64,000 bases of DNA, from positions 124,001 through 188,000 of the forward strand of contig JAXMBS010000001.1 in the NCBI GenBank assembly GCA_046349775.1, given 5' to 3'. Under the pieces are notes generated by a model that was not told the DNA's origin, did not search any database, and worked only from the letters and a program-made list of their open reading frames with translations. This stretch comes from JAEUIG01 sp046349775. Its GTDB lineage: Bacteria > Planctomycetota > Planctomycetia > Planctomycetales > Planctomycetaceae. Each line of letters begins with the position of its first letter. Positions within the stretch are counted from its first letter, which is position 1. Below, in pieces: positions 33,031 through 41,136 of this stretch. Both the position numbers and the translations under genes were made by a program.

Positions 33031-33110
33031 AACCGCTAAGTAGCGCTAATGAACGCTGATTGAGATGGAGTCGAGCACATTAGCGTCCGTTAGCGCGTAT
33101 TAGCGGTTTA
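33031..33110. repeat. Long inverted repeat with TTAGCG/CGCTAA words
   Basis: AACCGCTAAGTAGCGCTAAT (33031-33050) is closely complementary to ATTAGCGCGTATTAGCGGTT-type sequence at 33089-33109, so the stem is about 28 nt. It fills the gap between the Maf-like gene and the glycosyltransferases and could be a terminator-like or processing hairpin. Confidence 0.75.
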
Positions 33111-33161
33111 AGCCTTCTTTCCGGTTGAGCTTGGCGATTCATTCCCAGTTTGGCGGCGCGA

Positions 33162-33854
33162 ATGTGCGAAGAGTTATCGAGTGTGATGGAGGGCGACGCG
33201 ACGATCGTCATTCCGCAGCGCGGGCGGGCTGAGCTAACGGTGGCGGTGGTCCGGGCGCTGCGACGGTTTGAGCGTCAGTTATGGCCGATCATCGTCGTCG
33301 ACGACGGCAGCGCGACGGACGCGGCCCACGCAGTGGAACGGGCATGCCAGGATGTGTGCGTGTTGCAGCAGCGGCATTTGGGAGTCACGGCGGCGTGGAA
33401 TCGGGGGCTGCGGGCCGTCACGACGTCTTTTGCAGTGCTGCTGAACAATGACGTGACGATCAGCGGCGCGTGGGTTGATGCGCTCGTCGCGCCGTTGCGG
33501 GAGGAGACGGTCGTACTGAGCGGCGTCGAATTGCGACGTGAGTGCGCCGTGCCGGCGGCAGTGCTCGAGCGAGTGGGACGGAACGAATTCGCCGCCGGCT
33601 GGTGCTGGGCGTTTCGGGCGGAGGACGTCCACGCCATCGGCGGATTTGACGCATCGCTGCGGTTCTATTTCTCGGACACCGACGTGCAGGCGCGGCTGTT
33701 GCAGCTCGAAACCGTGGCGCCGATCGCGATCGCAAAGGGTCTGCCGCTGCGGCACGCCGGGCATCGTTCGATGCAGTCATTGCCGGATCGACGCGCGCTG
33801 TGGGAGCAGGACCGGCAGCGGTTCATCGACAAGTGGACATTGGACTCGCGATGA
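33162..33854 (+). CDS. Family 2 glycosyltransferase
   Basis: This is a GT-A fold transferase. It begins with the nucleotide-sugar site ATIVIPQRGR and VDDGSATDAAHAVER, then has the acceptor region GVTAAWNRGLRAVTTSFAVL and the metal site LLNNDVTIS. Later come AGWCWAFRAEDVHAIGGFDA and FYFSDTDVQARLLQL, the typical ED-like end motif. It has about 230 residues and no membrane segment. ATG 33162 or 33186 may be the start. The stop overlaps the ATG of the next gene (ATGA), so the two are co-translated. Sugar and acceptor are unknown. Confidence 0.8.
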   Translation: MCEELSSVMEGDATIVIPQRGRAELTVAVVRALRRFERQLWPIIVVDDGSATDAAHAVERACQDVCVLQQRHLGVTAAWNRGLRAVTTSFAVLLNNDVTISGAWVDALVAPLREETVVLSGVELRRECAVPAAVLERVGRNEFAAGWCWAFRAEDVHAIGGFDASLRFYFSDTDVQARLLQLETVAPIAIAKGLPLRHAGHRSMQSLPDRRALWEQDRQRFIDKWTLDSR

Positions 33855-34812
33855 GCCGTCTGCGGCTGCTGCAGGTGTGCAACGTCGGGGAAATCGTCGG
33901 CGGGACGACCGCGTGCGCATGGACAGTGACTCGCGCGCTGCCGGAGTTTGATCACGTCGTGGCGTTTCTCTCGGATGTGAGCGACGAGGCACGAACGGCG
34001 TTTGCCGGAATACGGGTGGAACGCTGGCCGCGGTGTGCGCCGGCGCTCATTGATCGAGTGCGTCCCGATGTCGTCATGCTGCACAACATCCCCGGACGCA
34101 GACGATTGAGCGGCGCGGCGACGCTGCAGTACGTGCATTCGGCGGGCCGCCGCGCGCCGGCGGACGTGACGGTGTATTGCTCACGGTGGCTGGCCCGGGA
34201 GTGCGGGGCGAGCGAACGCGATGTGCTGTATCAGAGCGTGCCGCGTCCGCTGCGCCCGGCAAGCGGCCGGTCGCGTGGATCGGACGGCCGGCTGGTCATC
34301 GGCCGGCTGTGCACGCCGATGGGGCTGAAGTGGCCGCACGGGCTCATCTCGTTCTATTCGCGACTGGCAACAGACTGTCCGCTTGTCGAATGGGAATTCG
34401 TCGGCTGCCCGCGACGGCTTCAGGCGGAACTGGCGAATGCGTGCGGGGGAAGAGCGCGGTTCTTCGGGGCGGGGTGGGACGCGCGGCGGCGGTTCTGGGA
34501 GTGGGATGCGCTCTTGTATCACCATCCCACGCTGACGGAGTCGTTCGGCCGGACGGCGGCCGAGTGCATGCGTGCGGAGTGCGTTCCGATCGTCGATGCG
34601 CGTGGCGGGTTTCTGGAGCAGCTGACGCCGGAGACGGGGTTCCCGTGCGCGACGGTCGAAGATTTTGTCGCGAGTGTCGCGAGATTGCACGACCAGACCG
34701 TACGACGGCATGTGCGACGGGGCGGGAGCGTGCGGATCGACGGTTTTCGATTGCGGCATTTCGCGAGCGGCTGCTGGGGTGGATTCGGGAAGCCGCATTG
34801 CTGACGAAGTGA
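33851..34812 (+). CDS. Family 4-like glycosyltransferase, C-terminus frameshifted
   Basis: This GT-B-like transferase begins SRLRLLQVCNVGEIVGGTTA. It contains RPDVVMLHNIPG, YCSRWLARECGASERDVLYQ, VIGRLCTPMGLKWPHGLISF near residue 150, and the donor site LYHHPTLTESFGRTAAECMR with EC (catalytic E) near residue 230. As written the frame ends at 34804. A one-base change near 34735 would give the more natural end FRERLLGWIREAALLTK at 34812. It overlaps the GT2 gene by 4 nt and forms a pair with it. Confidence 0.75.
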
Positions 34813-34910
34813 CGGGACGCAGAGGACGCGGATTTGAGAGTTTGACGCAGATTTGAAGACCATGAAGCGTACAATGTCAGCGAGATCACGTGAATCGCAA
34901 GGAAGTCGCC

Positions 34911-35429
34911 ATGTGGGGTTCGCGTCTGTTGCTCATCGCGCTGCTATGTATCGTGGGTATCCTGATTTGGCCGTCGCCGACGCGTCCCTCGTCTGCGGAA
35001 ATCCGGCTGGACACCGGTGACCTGCGGCTTACATGCTGCGCGGCAAAAGTACTCTGGGAACGGACGATGAATGAGCCCGATCGCAAGGCTCTGCTTTCCG
35101 TTTCATCCCGATCGCCTGTTTTGAAGAATGAATGGCATCGATGTGCACGATTTCCCCTGCCGAGTTCCAACAACACCGACCAAATGTGTCGCCGATTCTA
35201 CCGATGCGCCGCGACATGGGTTCGCGTTGATCCGGCAATTGGACTGCTTGTGGCGGAAGATGTCGCGCGCTATGTCGAAAGGACGAAAGCTGAGGAGTCT
35301 TTGCCAGACTGTATCTCACTCCTCAACTGGGTGGGATACGACAGCAACGGCGGGATGATTGTTGCAGACGGCTGGCAACAGGACGAACGCGTGGTTGGAC
35401 TACCTCGGTATCACGGGATTGCAAGATAA
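34911..35429 (+). CDS. Hypothetical membrane-anchored protein
   Basis: Starting at the ATG 34911 (AAGGAAG upstream), the product is about 172 residues with an N-terminal membrane segment LLLIALLCIVGILIWPSP and a soluble Cys-containing remainder. A GTG at 34890 gives a 7-residue extension. No family was recognised. A strong terminator follows 35 nt after the stop. Confidence 0.55.
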   Translation: MWGSRLLLIALLCIVGILIWPSPTRPSSAEIRLDTGDLRLTCCAAKVLWERTMNEPDRKALLSVSSRSPVLKNEWHRCARFPLPSSNNTDQMCRRFYRCAATWVRVDPAIGLLVAEDVARYVERTKAEESLPDCISLLNWVGYDSNGGMIVADGWQQDERVVGLPRYHGIAR

Positions 35430-35463
35430 GACCGCGGCTGTAGGTTGCGGTATTAAGGAGCTC

Positions 35464-35497
35464 TCCGACGCCTGTAGTTCGGTCGTCGGTCTTTTTG
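35464..35497 (+). terminator. Rho-independent terminator
   Basis: CCGACG (35465-35470) pairs with CGTCGG (35484-35489), followed by TCTTTTTG. It ends the gene at 34911-35429. Confidence 0.75.
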
Positions 35498-35526
35498 TCC
35501 CCGATCCGTAAATTCACGTTGTCCCA

Positions 35527-35991
35527 ATGCCGCCGCGAATCACAATTCGACGAATTGCCGTCTGTGCGGCCGTCGGCGTGATCGTTACTGCACTCGCGGT
35601 TTGGGCCTACCAGCGACACGCGAAACAGGCATTTGATAATGCCTGGCGGAGCGATCTCAAGGCGCTCGGTGCCCAAGTGCATTCGGACCTTTCGTCCAGC
35701 TCGATTCCGTTCATCGACATCCGATTTGTGACCGTGAAATATGGCGTACATGTGACGGAGGCGAAGACCGCCGAGGCGGTTATCGACCGAGCGCTGCAGA
35801 ACCCGGATCTGAGTACGATTTTTCTGTTTCCCACGGCAGTCGACGGCGAGAAGGTGAACACATTGGGCAGCCGCGTCATTCGCAGCCGGCCGGACGTTTT
35901 GGTGATGCTGGTCGGTGAGAACAAGAAACTTGAGCGCTGGGTTCCGCCTGAACAACAGCGAGTTGAGCAGAGTGAAACCACACGTTGCTGA
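35527..35991 (+). CDS. Hypothetical membrane-anchored protein, paralogue 1
   Basis: The 154-residue protein has an N-terminal membrane anchor (IAVCAAVGVIVTALAVWAYQR) and an extracytoplasmic domain with DLKALGAQVHSD and IDRALQNPDLSTIFLFP. The next gene encodes a protein with the same plan (AYQRRAAFQRMISDFERLGA, ILxHRSQ, AEQCPDIKRIWVNL). They look like diverged tandem duplicates. No domain name was recognised. Confidence 0.6.
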   Translation: MPPRITIRRIAVCAAVGVIVTALAVWAYQRHAKQAFDNAWRSDLKALGAQVHSDLSSSSIPFIDIRFVTVKYGVHVTEAKTAEAVIDRALQNPDLSTIFLFPTAVDGEKVNTLGSRVIRSRPDVLVMLVGENKKLERWVPPEQQRVEQSETTRC

Positions 35992-36033
35992 GCAGAGTGT
36001 GTACAATGCGTCGCGACCAAGGGAGGCCGCTGC

Positions 36034-36450
36034 ATGGCTGCCAGAATGAGTGCCCGGCGTCTGTCGTTGTGCGCGCTGGGACTTGCGCTCCTGGTCGCGA
36101 CTTTCGTGGGGGTTCGCGCCTACCAGCGCCGGGCCGCGTTCCAGCGAATGATCTCCGACTTCGAGCGCCTGGGCGCGAAGGTCATGGTCGCCGGATATGC
36201 AAACCGGGCCAGTTCACCGATTAAACTGCCGATCATCGATGAGATTCTCACGCATCGCAGCCAGGCCGAATTGTTCATGTACGACAGGGCGACGGCCGAT
36301 CAGGTTCTCGCTAAGGCGGAACAGTGCCCCGACATCAAGCGGATCTGGGTGAACCTAAATGTGTTCGACAGATCGATGGAAGGTCGCATCGAACAGCGGA
36401 TGCCCGGGATGCGAGTGGTGTTCTATACGCCTGGTCCGGGGATGAAATGA
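36034..36450 (+). CDS. Hypothetical membrane-anchored protein, paralogue 2
   Basis: The 138-residue protein has an N-terminal anchor LCALGLALLVATFVGVRAYQ and a short soluble domain ending MPGMRVVFYTPGPGMK. It resembles the preceding protein in anchor, AYQR junction, FxxLGA(K/Q)V segment and the LxxPDIxxI strand. It lies 42 nt downstream of the first, so they are likely co-transcribed. Function unknown. Confidence 0.6.
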   Translation: MAARMSARRLSLCALGLALLVATFVGVRAYQRRAAFQRMISDFERLGAKVMVAGYANRASSPIKLPIIDEILTHRSQAELFMYDRATADQVLAKAEQCPDIKRIWVNLNVFDRSMEGRIEQRMPGMRVVFYTPGPGMK

Positions 36451-36501
36451 GGTTGCCGCGCGCCCCTTTCGGCAGTCACGGCCACCCTCTAGAATCGCCC
36501 C

Positions 36502-36900
36502 GTGGAGATCGAGATTCCTCAACCGGGGCGGCAGGCGCGGCGCGTCATCGCCGTGCGTGAGGAGCAGCCGTGGTGGGCGCCGCAGTTGCAGCGACGGTTT
36601 GCGCAGGGCGAGGTCGCCGTGCGGACCTGCGTGCGGGTTGAGGACGCAGTCGATGCGCGGCCGGACGCGATGATTGTCGTCGCTTCCGGTGACGGAACGG
36701 CTGCGGTGCGATGTCTGGCCGAGCTGCAGCGCAGCGGAGTCCAGGCGTTCGTCGTCGCGATCATCCCGGCCGATCTGCGGGCCGCCGAGTGGCGGCTCAG
36801 GGAACTGGGAGCGGATGCGGTTGTCGGAGAGGATGTCGGAGCGGATGCCGTGGCGGACGTCTGCCGGTGGGCGCTGCGGGCGGCAGAGAGTCGAGGATGA
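36502..36900 (+). CDS. Small receiver-like hypothetical protein
   Basis: The 132-residue soluble protein starts with GTG at 36502. Alternating strands and helices (VRTCVRVEDAVDARPDAMIV, VRCLAELQRSGVQAFVVAII, WRLRELGADAVVGEDVGADA) suggest a CheY-like fold. The acidic pocket and phospho-acceptor Asp are not evident, so it would be a degenerate receiver or a related flavodoxin-like fold. Function unknown. Confidence 0.5.
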   Translation: MEIEIPQPGRQARRVIAVREEQPWWAPQLQRRFAQGEVAVRTCVRVEDAVDARPDAMIVVASGDGTAAVRCLAELQRSGVQAFVVAIIPADLRAAEWRLRELGADAVVGEDVGADAVADVCRWALRAAESRG

Positions 36901-36904
36901 ATTT

Positions 36905-36999
36905 CCAGGTCAATACGAAATCCGAGATACGCAATCCCCAATGTTCGACGCGATTTGTTATTGCGTATCGCGGATTGCGTATTGCGACGGTCAACTGAC
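36905..36999. repeat. ATACGCAATCC hairpin repeat
   Basis: ATACGCAATCC (36927-36937) is perfectly complementary to GGATTGCGTAT (36972-36982), inside a tract of GCAAT/ATTGC words. It precedes hairpin copy E upstream of the Mrp gene. Confidence 0.75.
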
Positions 37000-37020
37000 G
37001 GACAAGCATCGAGCGTAGGC

Positions 37021-37094
37021 CCCTCACCCCGACCCTCTCCCCCGATTGGCGTCTCAGCTGAGATCGACACGTTTCGCGGGGGAGAGGGAGAAGG
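37021..37094. repeat. CCCTCACCCC/GGGGGAGAGG hairpin repeat, copy E, at the mrp ribosome-binding site
   Basis: The left arm CCCTCACCCCGACCCTCTCC (37021-37040) pairs with the right arm GCGGGGGAGAGGGAGAAGG (37076-37094). An inner palindrome TCTCAGCTGAGA lies at 37052-37063. The mrp ATG follows 11 nt after the right arm, which supplies its Shine-Dalgarno sequence. Confidence 0.8.
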
Positions 37095-37105
37095 TCAACA
37101 GACGA

Positions 37106-38185
37106 ATGGCGAATACAGCGGAAGTCGAAGCGAAATTGCGGGGAGCGATCGACGCAATTGTCGATCCCGAACTCGGCCGTACATTCGGCGCTTTGCAGAT
37201 GGTGAAAGCCGTGTCGGTCGCCGGCGATCGGGCGTCTGTCGAAGTGGAGCTGCCGTCGCCGGCGTATCCGAACCGCGAGCGGATTGCGGACCTCGTTCGC
37301 CGAGCAGCGGAGTCGAGCGTTGGCAGCGGAACCAAAACGGACACGAAGTTCTCCTGGAACGTAAAGGGCAAACAGTCCGGCGGGAATATCGGCCTGCGGG
37401 TGAAGAACATCATCGCCGTCGGCAGCGGCAAGGGGGGCGTCGGCAAAAGCACGCTGGCCGCCTCGCTGGCCTGCGGGATGAAACATCTCGGGGCGGCGGT
37501 CGGGCTGCTCGATGCGGACGTGTACGGGCCGAGCATTCCGCATCTGTTCGGCGAATCGGGCGAGCTGACGCTGAAGGAAGTGCCGGCGCCCGACGGCCAG
37601 ATGGTGCCGCGCGTCGAACCGATCGACTCGCACGGCATCAAGCTGCTGTCGATCGGGTTCCAGATCGGCAAGGACCAGGCCGTCGTGTGGCGCGGGCCGA
37701 TGCTGCACCGGCAACTTACGCTGTTCCTGCAGCACACCGACTGGGGGGAACTCGATTACCTGTTCATCGACATGCCGCCGGGAACCGGCGACGTGGCGCT
37801 GTCGCTGTCGCAGATGGTGCAGGCCGCCGGCGCGGTCGTCGTCTGCACGCCGCAGCAGTTGGCGCTGCTGGATGCGGTGCGGGCCATCAGCATGTTCCGC
37901 ACCGTGAAGATTCCCGTGCTGGGGATGGTCGAAAACATGAGCGGCGAAATCTTCGGCCGCGGTGGGACGCGCGCCAAAGCCGCGGAGCTGGGCGTGCCGT
38001 TCCTGGGCGAAGTACCAATCGACGCGTCCGTCCGCGTGCAAGGGGATGCAGGCCACATCGCGGACTTGTTTGCAGAGTCCAGCCCCGTGCGCGAGCCGCT
38101 GCTGCGAATCTGCGAACGAACGGCGATCGAAGTCGCGAAACAGATTCTCGAGGCGCCGGCGATGCCGACGCTGGAGATGCTGTGA
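37106..38185 (+). CDS. Mrp/NBP35 family iron-sulfur carrier ATPase
   Basis: This P-loop NTPase of the Mrp/ApbC family is thought to carry or insert Fe-S clusters. The 359-residue protein has an N-terminal MIP18/DUF59 domain (IDAIVDPELGRTFGALQMVK), a deviant Walker A GSGKGGVGKST near residue 108 and LLDADVYGPSIPHLF. Then come FIDMPPGTGDVALSLSQM, and VENMSGEIFGRGG near residue 275. The usual CxxC of many Mrp proteins is not obvious in that last motif. The start at 37106 follows hairpin copy E. The gene appears to be alone. Confidence 0.88.
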   Translation: MANTAEVEAKLRGAIDAIVDPELGRTFGALQMVKAVSVAGDRASVEVELPSPAYPNRERIADLVRRAAESSVGSGTKTDTKFSWNVKGKQSGGNIGLRVKNIIAVGSGKGGVGKSTLAASLACGMKHLGAAVGLLDADVYGPSIPHLFGESGELTLKEVPAPDGQMVPRVEPIDSHGIKLLSIGFQIGKDQAVVWRGPMLHRQLTLFLQHTDWGELDYLFIDMPPGTGDVALSLSQMVQAAGAVVVCTPQQLALLDAVRAISMFRTVKIPVLGMVENMSGEIFGRGGTRAKAAELGVPFLGEVPIDASVRVQGDAGHIADLFAESSPVREPLLRICERTAIEVAKQILEAPAMPTLEML

Positions 38186-38582
38186 GGGGCAAAGCGGAAA
38201 GCCGACAGCGGAAAGCGGGTGGTGCGAATGCCGGAATGCCCCAATGTCGAATGACTGAATGAAAGTGCTTGCCATCGAGATCCCACTGCGGCTGCTGACT
38301 TCTCAGTGCCCTCGGTGTGCTCTGTGGCAAGAAGCTCAGCCGGGATTGCGTCAGGCATAGCCTGACCTACTGATTCGACTATCAATTTGTGTCAGGCAGC
38401 TTGGAAATACACCACTGAGAGCACTGAGGACACGGAGAGTGCTGTGCCAAAGACTTCTGCTCAGTGATCTCCGTTCTCTCCGTGGTGAATGTTCGCAACG
38501 TGCATGCCCTCGCTCGCGCTTCGGGCTAGTGGGCCTACCTGACAAATACCGATTGCCGGAATACTACGCGTAAGGTCGTCGC
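38186..38582. repeat. Intergenic tract of text-like repeats
   Basis: This region of nearly 400 nt has no supported gene. It holds GCGGAAAGC repeats (38195-38220). Three related segments with ACTGAG/CTCAGT and CTCTGTGG/CCACGGAGAG words lie at about 38305-38330, 38411-38440 and 38459-38492 and could pair with each other. CAGGCATAGCCTG (38352-38364) is a short palindrome. Such words recur in other gaps of the window. Confidence 0.6.
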
Positions 38583-39011
38583 ATGTGGGAGTGGATCGGG
38601 TCGCACAAGGGGCTGTTCGCGGCCGTGTCCGTGCTGACGTTCGTCGGCACGCTGGTGCTGATTCCGATCCTCGTCGTGCGGATTCCGGCCGACTATTTTG
38701 TCCACACGCGGCGCGAGTCGGCGTTTGCGAAATCGCACCCGATCGTGCGGATCACGTTTCTGATCCTCAAGAACGGACTCGGAGTCGTGCTGCTGCTGGC
38801 CGGGCTGGTCATGAGCTTGCCGCTCGTCGTCGGACAGGGGGTGCTGACGATGCTGATCGGCATTTCGCTGCTGGACGTGCCGGGGAAACGGCGGCTCGAA
38901 CTGGCCATCATCCGCCGCGAGCCGGTGCATAGGTCGATGAACTGGATCCGGCACAAGGCGGGGCGTCCGCCGCTGGAACTGCCGCCAAAGAGCCCAACGC
39001 ATGCAGCCTGA
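38583..39011 (+). CDS. PGPGW-like transmembrane protein
   Basis: The 142-residue integral membrane protein starts MWEWIGSHKGLFAAVSVLTF. It has a membrane segment ending in VRIPADYF, a basic loop, a second pair of segments FLILKNGLGVVLLLAGLVMS and VLTMLIGISLLDVPGKRRLE, then a cytoplasmic basic tail ending in WIRHKAGRPPLEL. The layout fits the family of putative PGPGW transmembrane proteins, although the exact motif is not present. It overlaps the DUF1614 gene by 11 nt, suggesting co-translation. Confidence 0.6.
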   Translation: MWEWIGSHKGLFAAVSVLTFVGTLVLIPILVVRIPADYFVHTRRESAFAKSHPIVRITFLILKNGLGVVLLLAGLVMSLPLVVGQGVLTMLIGISLLDVPGKRRLELAIIRREPVHRSMNWIRHKAGRPPLELPPKSPTHAA

Positions 39012-39747
39012 ACTGATTCCGCAATTTGAACCGCGGCCGCCCAGGACGCTGCCGGTGCTCGGCTGTTTCGCGGCCGCGCTGGCGGTGCTGCTGATGTGCA
39101 TCCTGCCGGTGTTCCTGGTCGATGCGATGCAGACGGCGCTGTTGCGACTGCATCTGTCGGGTCCGGCGGCGACGCTGGCCGTGCTGGCGATCCTGATCGG
39201 CTCGATGATCAACCTGCCGGTGTACCGGGTGCCGCGCGACGAGATGCAGCCCGAGATCGTGATGGGCCTGGTGTACTGGGGAATGATGGCGCCGCAGTTC
39301 CGGCGCGTGCGGCAGGAGACCGTCGTGGCCGTGAACGTCGGCGGTTGCGTCGTGCCGGCGCTCATCGCCGCCTGGCAGGTGCGGCATCTGCTGGGGGTGG
39401 GGGGACAAACGCCGCTGGCATTGCTGGCGGTGTGTGCGCTGAGCATTATCGTCTGCTGGCGGGCGGCGCGGCCGGTGGCGGGGATCGGCATCCTGATGCC
39501 GGCATTCATTGCGCCGCTGGCGGCCGTGGGAGGAACATGGCTGGCGTGCCGCTTGTGGCCCGGCGTCGACGCGGAAAACCTGGCGCCGATCGCTTTCACA
39601 GCGGGTGTTGCCGGGCCGATCATCGGCGCCGACCTGCTGCACCTCAAGGACCTGCTGCGGACGCCGGTCGGCGTGATGTCGATCGGCGGCGCGGGGACGT
39701 TCGACGGGATCGTGCTGTCGGGGGTGCTGGCGGCGCTGCTGGCGTGA
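39001..39747 (+). CDS. DUF1614 family membrane protein
   Basis: The 248-residue protein has about seven hydrophobic segments. Features typical of DUF1614 are LIGSMINLPVY near residue 60, VAVNVGGCVVPALIA near residue 115, and the Gly-rich C-terminus with DLLHLKDLL, IGGAGTFDGIVLSGVLAALL. The function is unknown. It overlaps the preceding membrane protein gene, so they form an operon. Confidence 0.8.
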   Translation: MQPELIPQFEPRPPRTLPVLGCFAAALAVLLMCILPVFLVDAMQTALLRLHLSGPAATLAVLAILIGSMINLPVYRVPRDEMQPEIVMGLVYWGMMAPQFRRVRQETVVAVNVGGCVVPALIAAWQVRHLLGVGGQTPLALLAVCALSIIVCWRAARPVAGIGILMPAFIAPLAAVGGTWLACRLWPGVDAENLAPIAFTAGVAGPIIGADLLHLKDLLRTPVGVMSIGGAGTFDGIVLSGVLAALLA

Positions 39748-39754
39748 AAGCGGG

Positions 39755-39835
39755 AAGAATTCCGTATTGCACATCGCGTATTGCATATTTCAGATCTGCA
39801 ATCCGCAATCCGCAATCTGCAATGTCCTCCAAAAT
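39755..39835. repeat. GTATTGC/GCAATCC repeat tract
   Basis: Repeated words GTATTGCACATCGCGTATTG and CTGCAATCCGCAATCCGCAA can form an imperfect hairpin between the DUF1614 gene and the hydrolase gene. It belongs to the same word family as 25684-25740 and 36905-36999. Confidence 0.75.
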
Positions 39836-39849
39836 TCCAGAGTGACGAA

Positions 39850-40923
39850 ATGACTCGATGCGCAGCAGCAATCTTGATGAGCCTGATCGGTGCGTTCGCG
39901 GCTGCCGCCGAGCCGCCGAAATACACCGAGCATCAGGACCTGTCGTATTACCTGGACGATCAGGGACAGCGGCAGCCGATCAAGTCCGTCGTCGATTGGG
40001 AAAAGAGGCGCGCGCAGGTCGTCGCGCACATGGAGTCCGTGATGGGGCCGCTGCCAAAGCCGGTGACCCCCATCCCGCTCGAAGTCGAGCGCCAGGAGAC
40101 GGTCACGCTCGACGGCGGGATCGTACGCACGCACATCACGTATCACACCGATCGGCCGAACCAGCGGCTGGCGGCATATCTGTTCGTCCCGCTGCATGCT
40201 GCCGGCGAAAAGCTGCCGGCGATGCTCTGCCTGCAGCAGACGACACAGGTCGGCAAGGACGAGCCGGCCGGGATCAGCGGCAAGCCGAATCTGCACTACG
40301 CGTTGCACCTCGCGCAGCGGGGATACGTCACGCTGGCGCCGGATTACCCGTCCTTCGGCGAATCGGGCGACTACGATTTCGAGGCGGACACCTACATCAG
40401 TGGCTCGATGAAAGCGATCTACGACAACATCCGCACGGTCGACCTGCTGCAGTCGCTGCCGGAGGTCGACGGCGAGCGGATCGGGGTGATCGGCCATTCT
40501 CTCGGCGGGCACAACTCGATGTTCACGGCGGTGTTCGAGCCGCGCCTCAAGGTGATCGTCTCCAACTGCGGGTTCACGCGGTTCCACAAGTATGACGAAG
40601 GGAAGCTGAACGGCTGGACCAGCGCGCGGTACATGCCGCTGATCGACAGCCGGCATCACAACAACCCGGACGAAGTGCCGTTCGACTTCACCGAGATCGT
40701 GGCGGCGTTCGCGCCGCGTCCGTTCCTCGCCAGCTCACCGCTGCACGACGACAACTTTGAAGTGAGCGGCGTGCGGGACGTAATAGCGGCGGCGAAGCCG
40801 ATCTACGCGCTGTATGGAGCGGAGGGCAACCTGCAGGCGAATTATCCCGACTGCGAGCACGACTTTCCGCCGGAGGTGCGGCAGGTGGCGTATGAGTTCA
40901 TTGACCGGTATCTGAAGAAGTAA
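39850..40923 (+). CDS. Secreted alpha/beta hydrolase (dienelactone hydrolase/acetyl xylan esterase-like)
   Basis: From the ATG at 39850 the 357-residue product has a signal peptide (CAAAILMSLIGAFAAAAEPP). It has an alpha/beta hydrolase fold: PAMLCLQQTTQVG, YALHLAQRGYVTLAPDYPSF, a nucleophile elbow GVIGHSLGGHNS near residue 215, an acid SSPLHDDNFE near residue 300 and His in DCEHDFPPEVR near residue 340. Similar periplasmic esterases act on acylated sugars, but the substrate here is unknown. It stands alone between repeat tracts. Confidence 0.8.
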   Translation: MTRCAAAILMSLIGAFAAAAEPPKYTEHQDLSYYLDDQGQRQPIKSVVDWEKRRAQVVAHMESVMGPLPKPVTPIPLEVERQETVTLDGGIVRTHITYHTDRPNQRLAAYLFVPLHAAGEKLPAMLCLQQTTQVGKDEPAGISGKPNLHYALHLAQRGYVTLAPDYPSFGESGDYDFEADTYISGSMKAIYDNIRTVDLLQSLPEVDGERIGVIGHSLGGHNSMFTAVFEPRLKVIVSNCGFTRFHKYDEGKLNGWTSARYMPLIDSRHHNNPDEVPFDFTEIVAAFAPRPFLASSPLHDDNFEVSGVRDVIAAAKPIYALYGAEGNLQANYPDCEHDFPPEVRQVAYEFIDRYLKK

Positions 40924-41136
40924 ATCCGAAATCCGCAGCACGAAATTCGAAACGGAAAGAAGACACGCAGATCGCGCAGATTGACGAGATCGGGGCAGAT
41001 CAATTGAGTGAGCCACTGAGTTGATCTCCGTGGCACCACAGTGTACGTGCGACAACTGTTTTGCGACGAATCGCAGATGCGCCGATGCGATTTGTGGTAT
41101 CCTGCGCGTAACCGCTCTTGTTTCGGGACGCGTCCC

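Noticed and set aside
36797..38275. 492-codon minus-strand frame opposite mrp
   Set aside because: Shadow of the Mrp ATPase; His/Arg-rich content typical of an antisense frame in GC-rich DNA.
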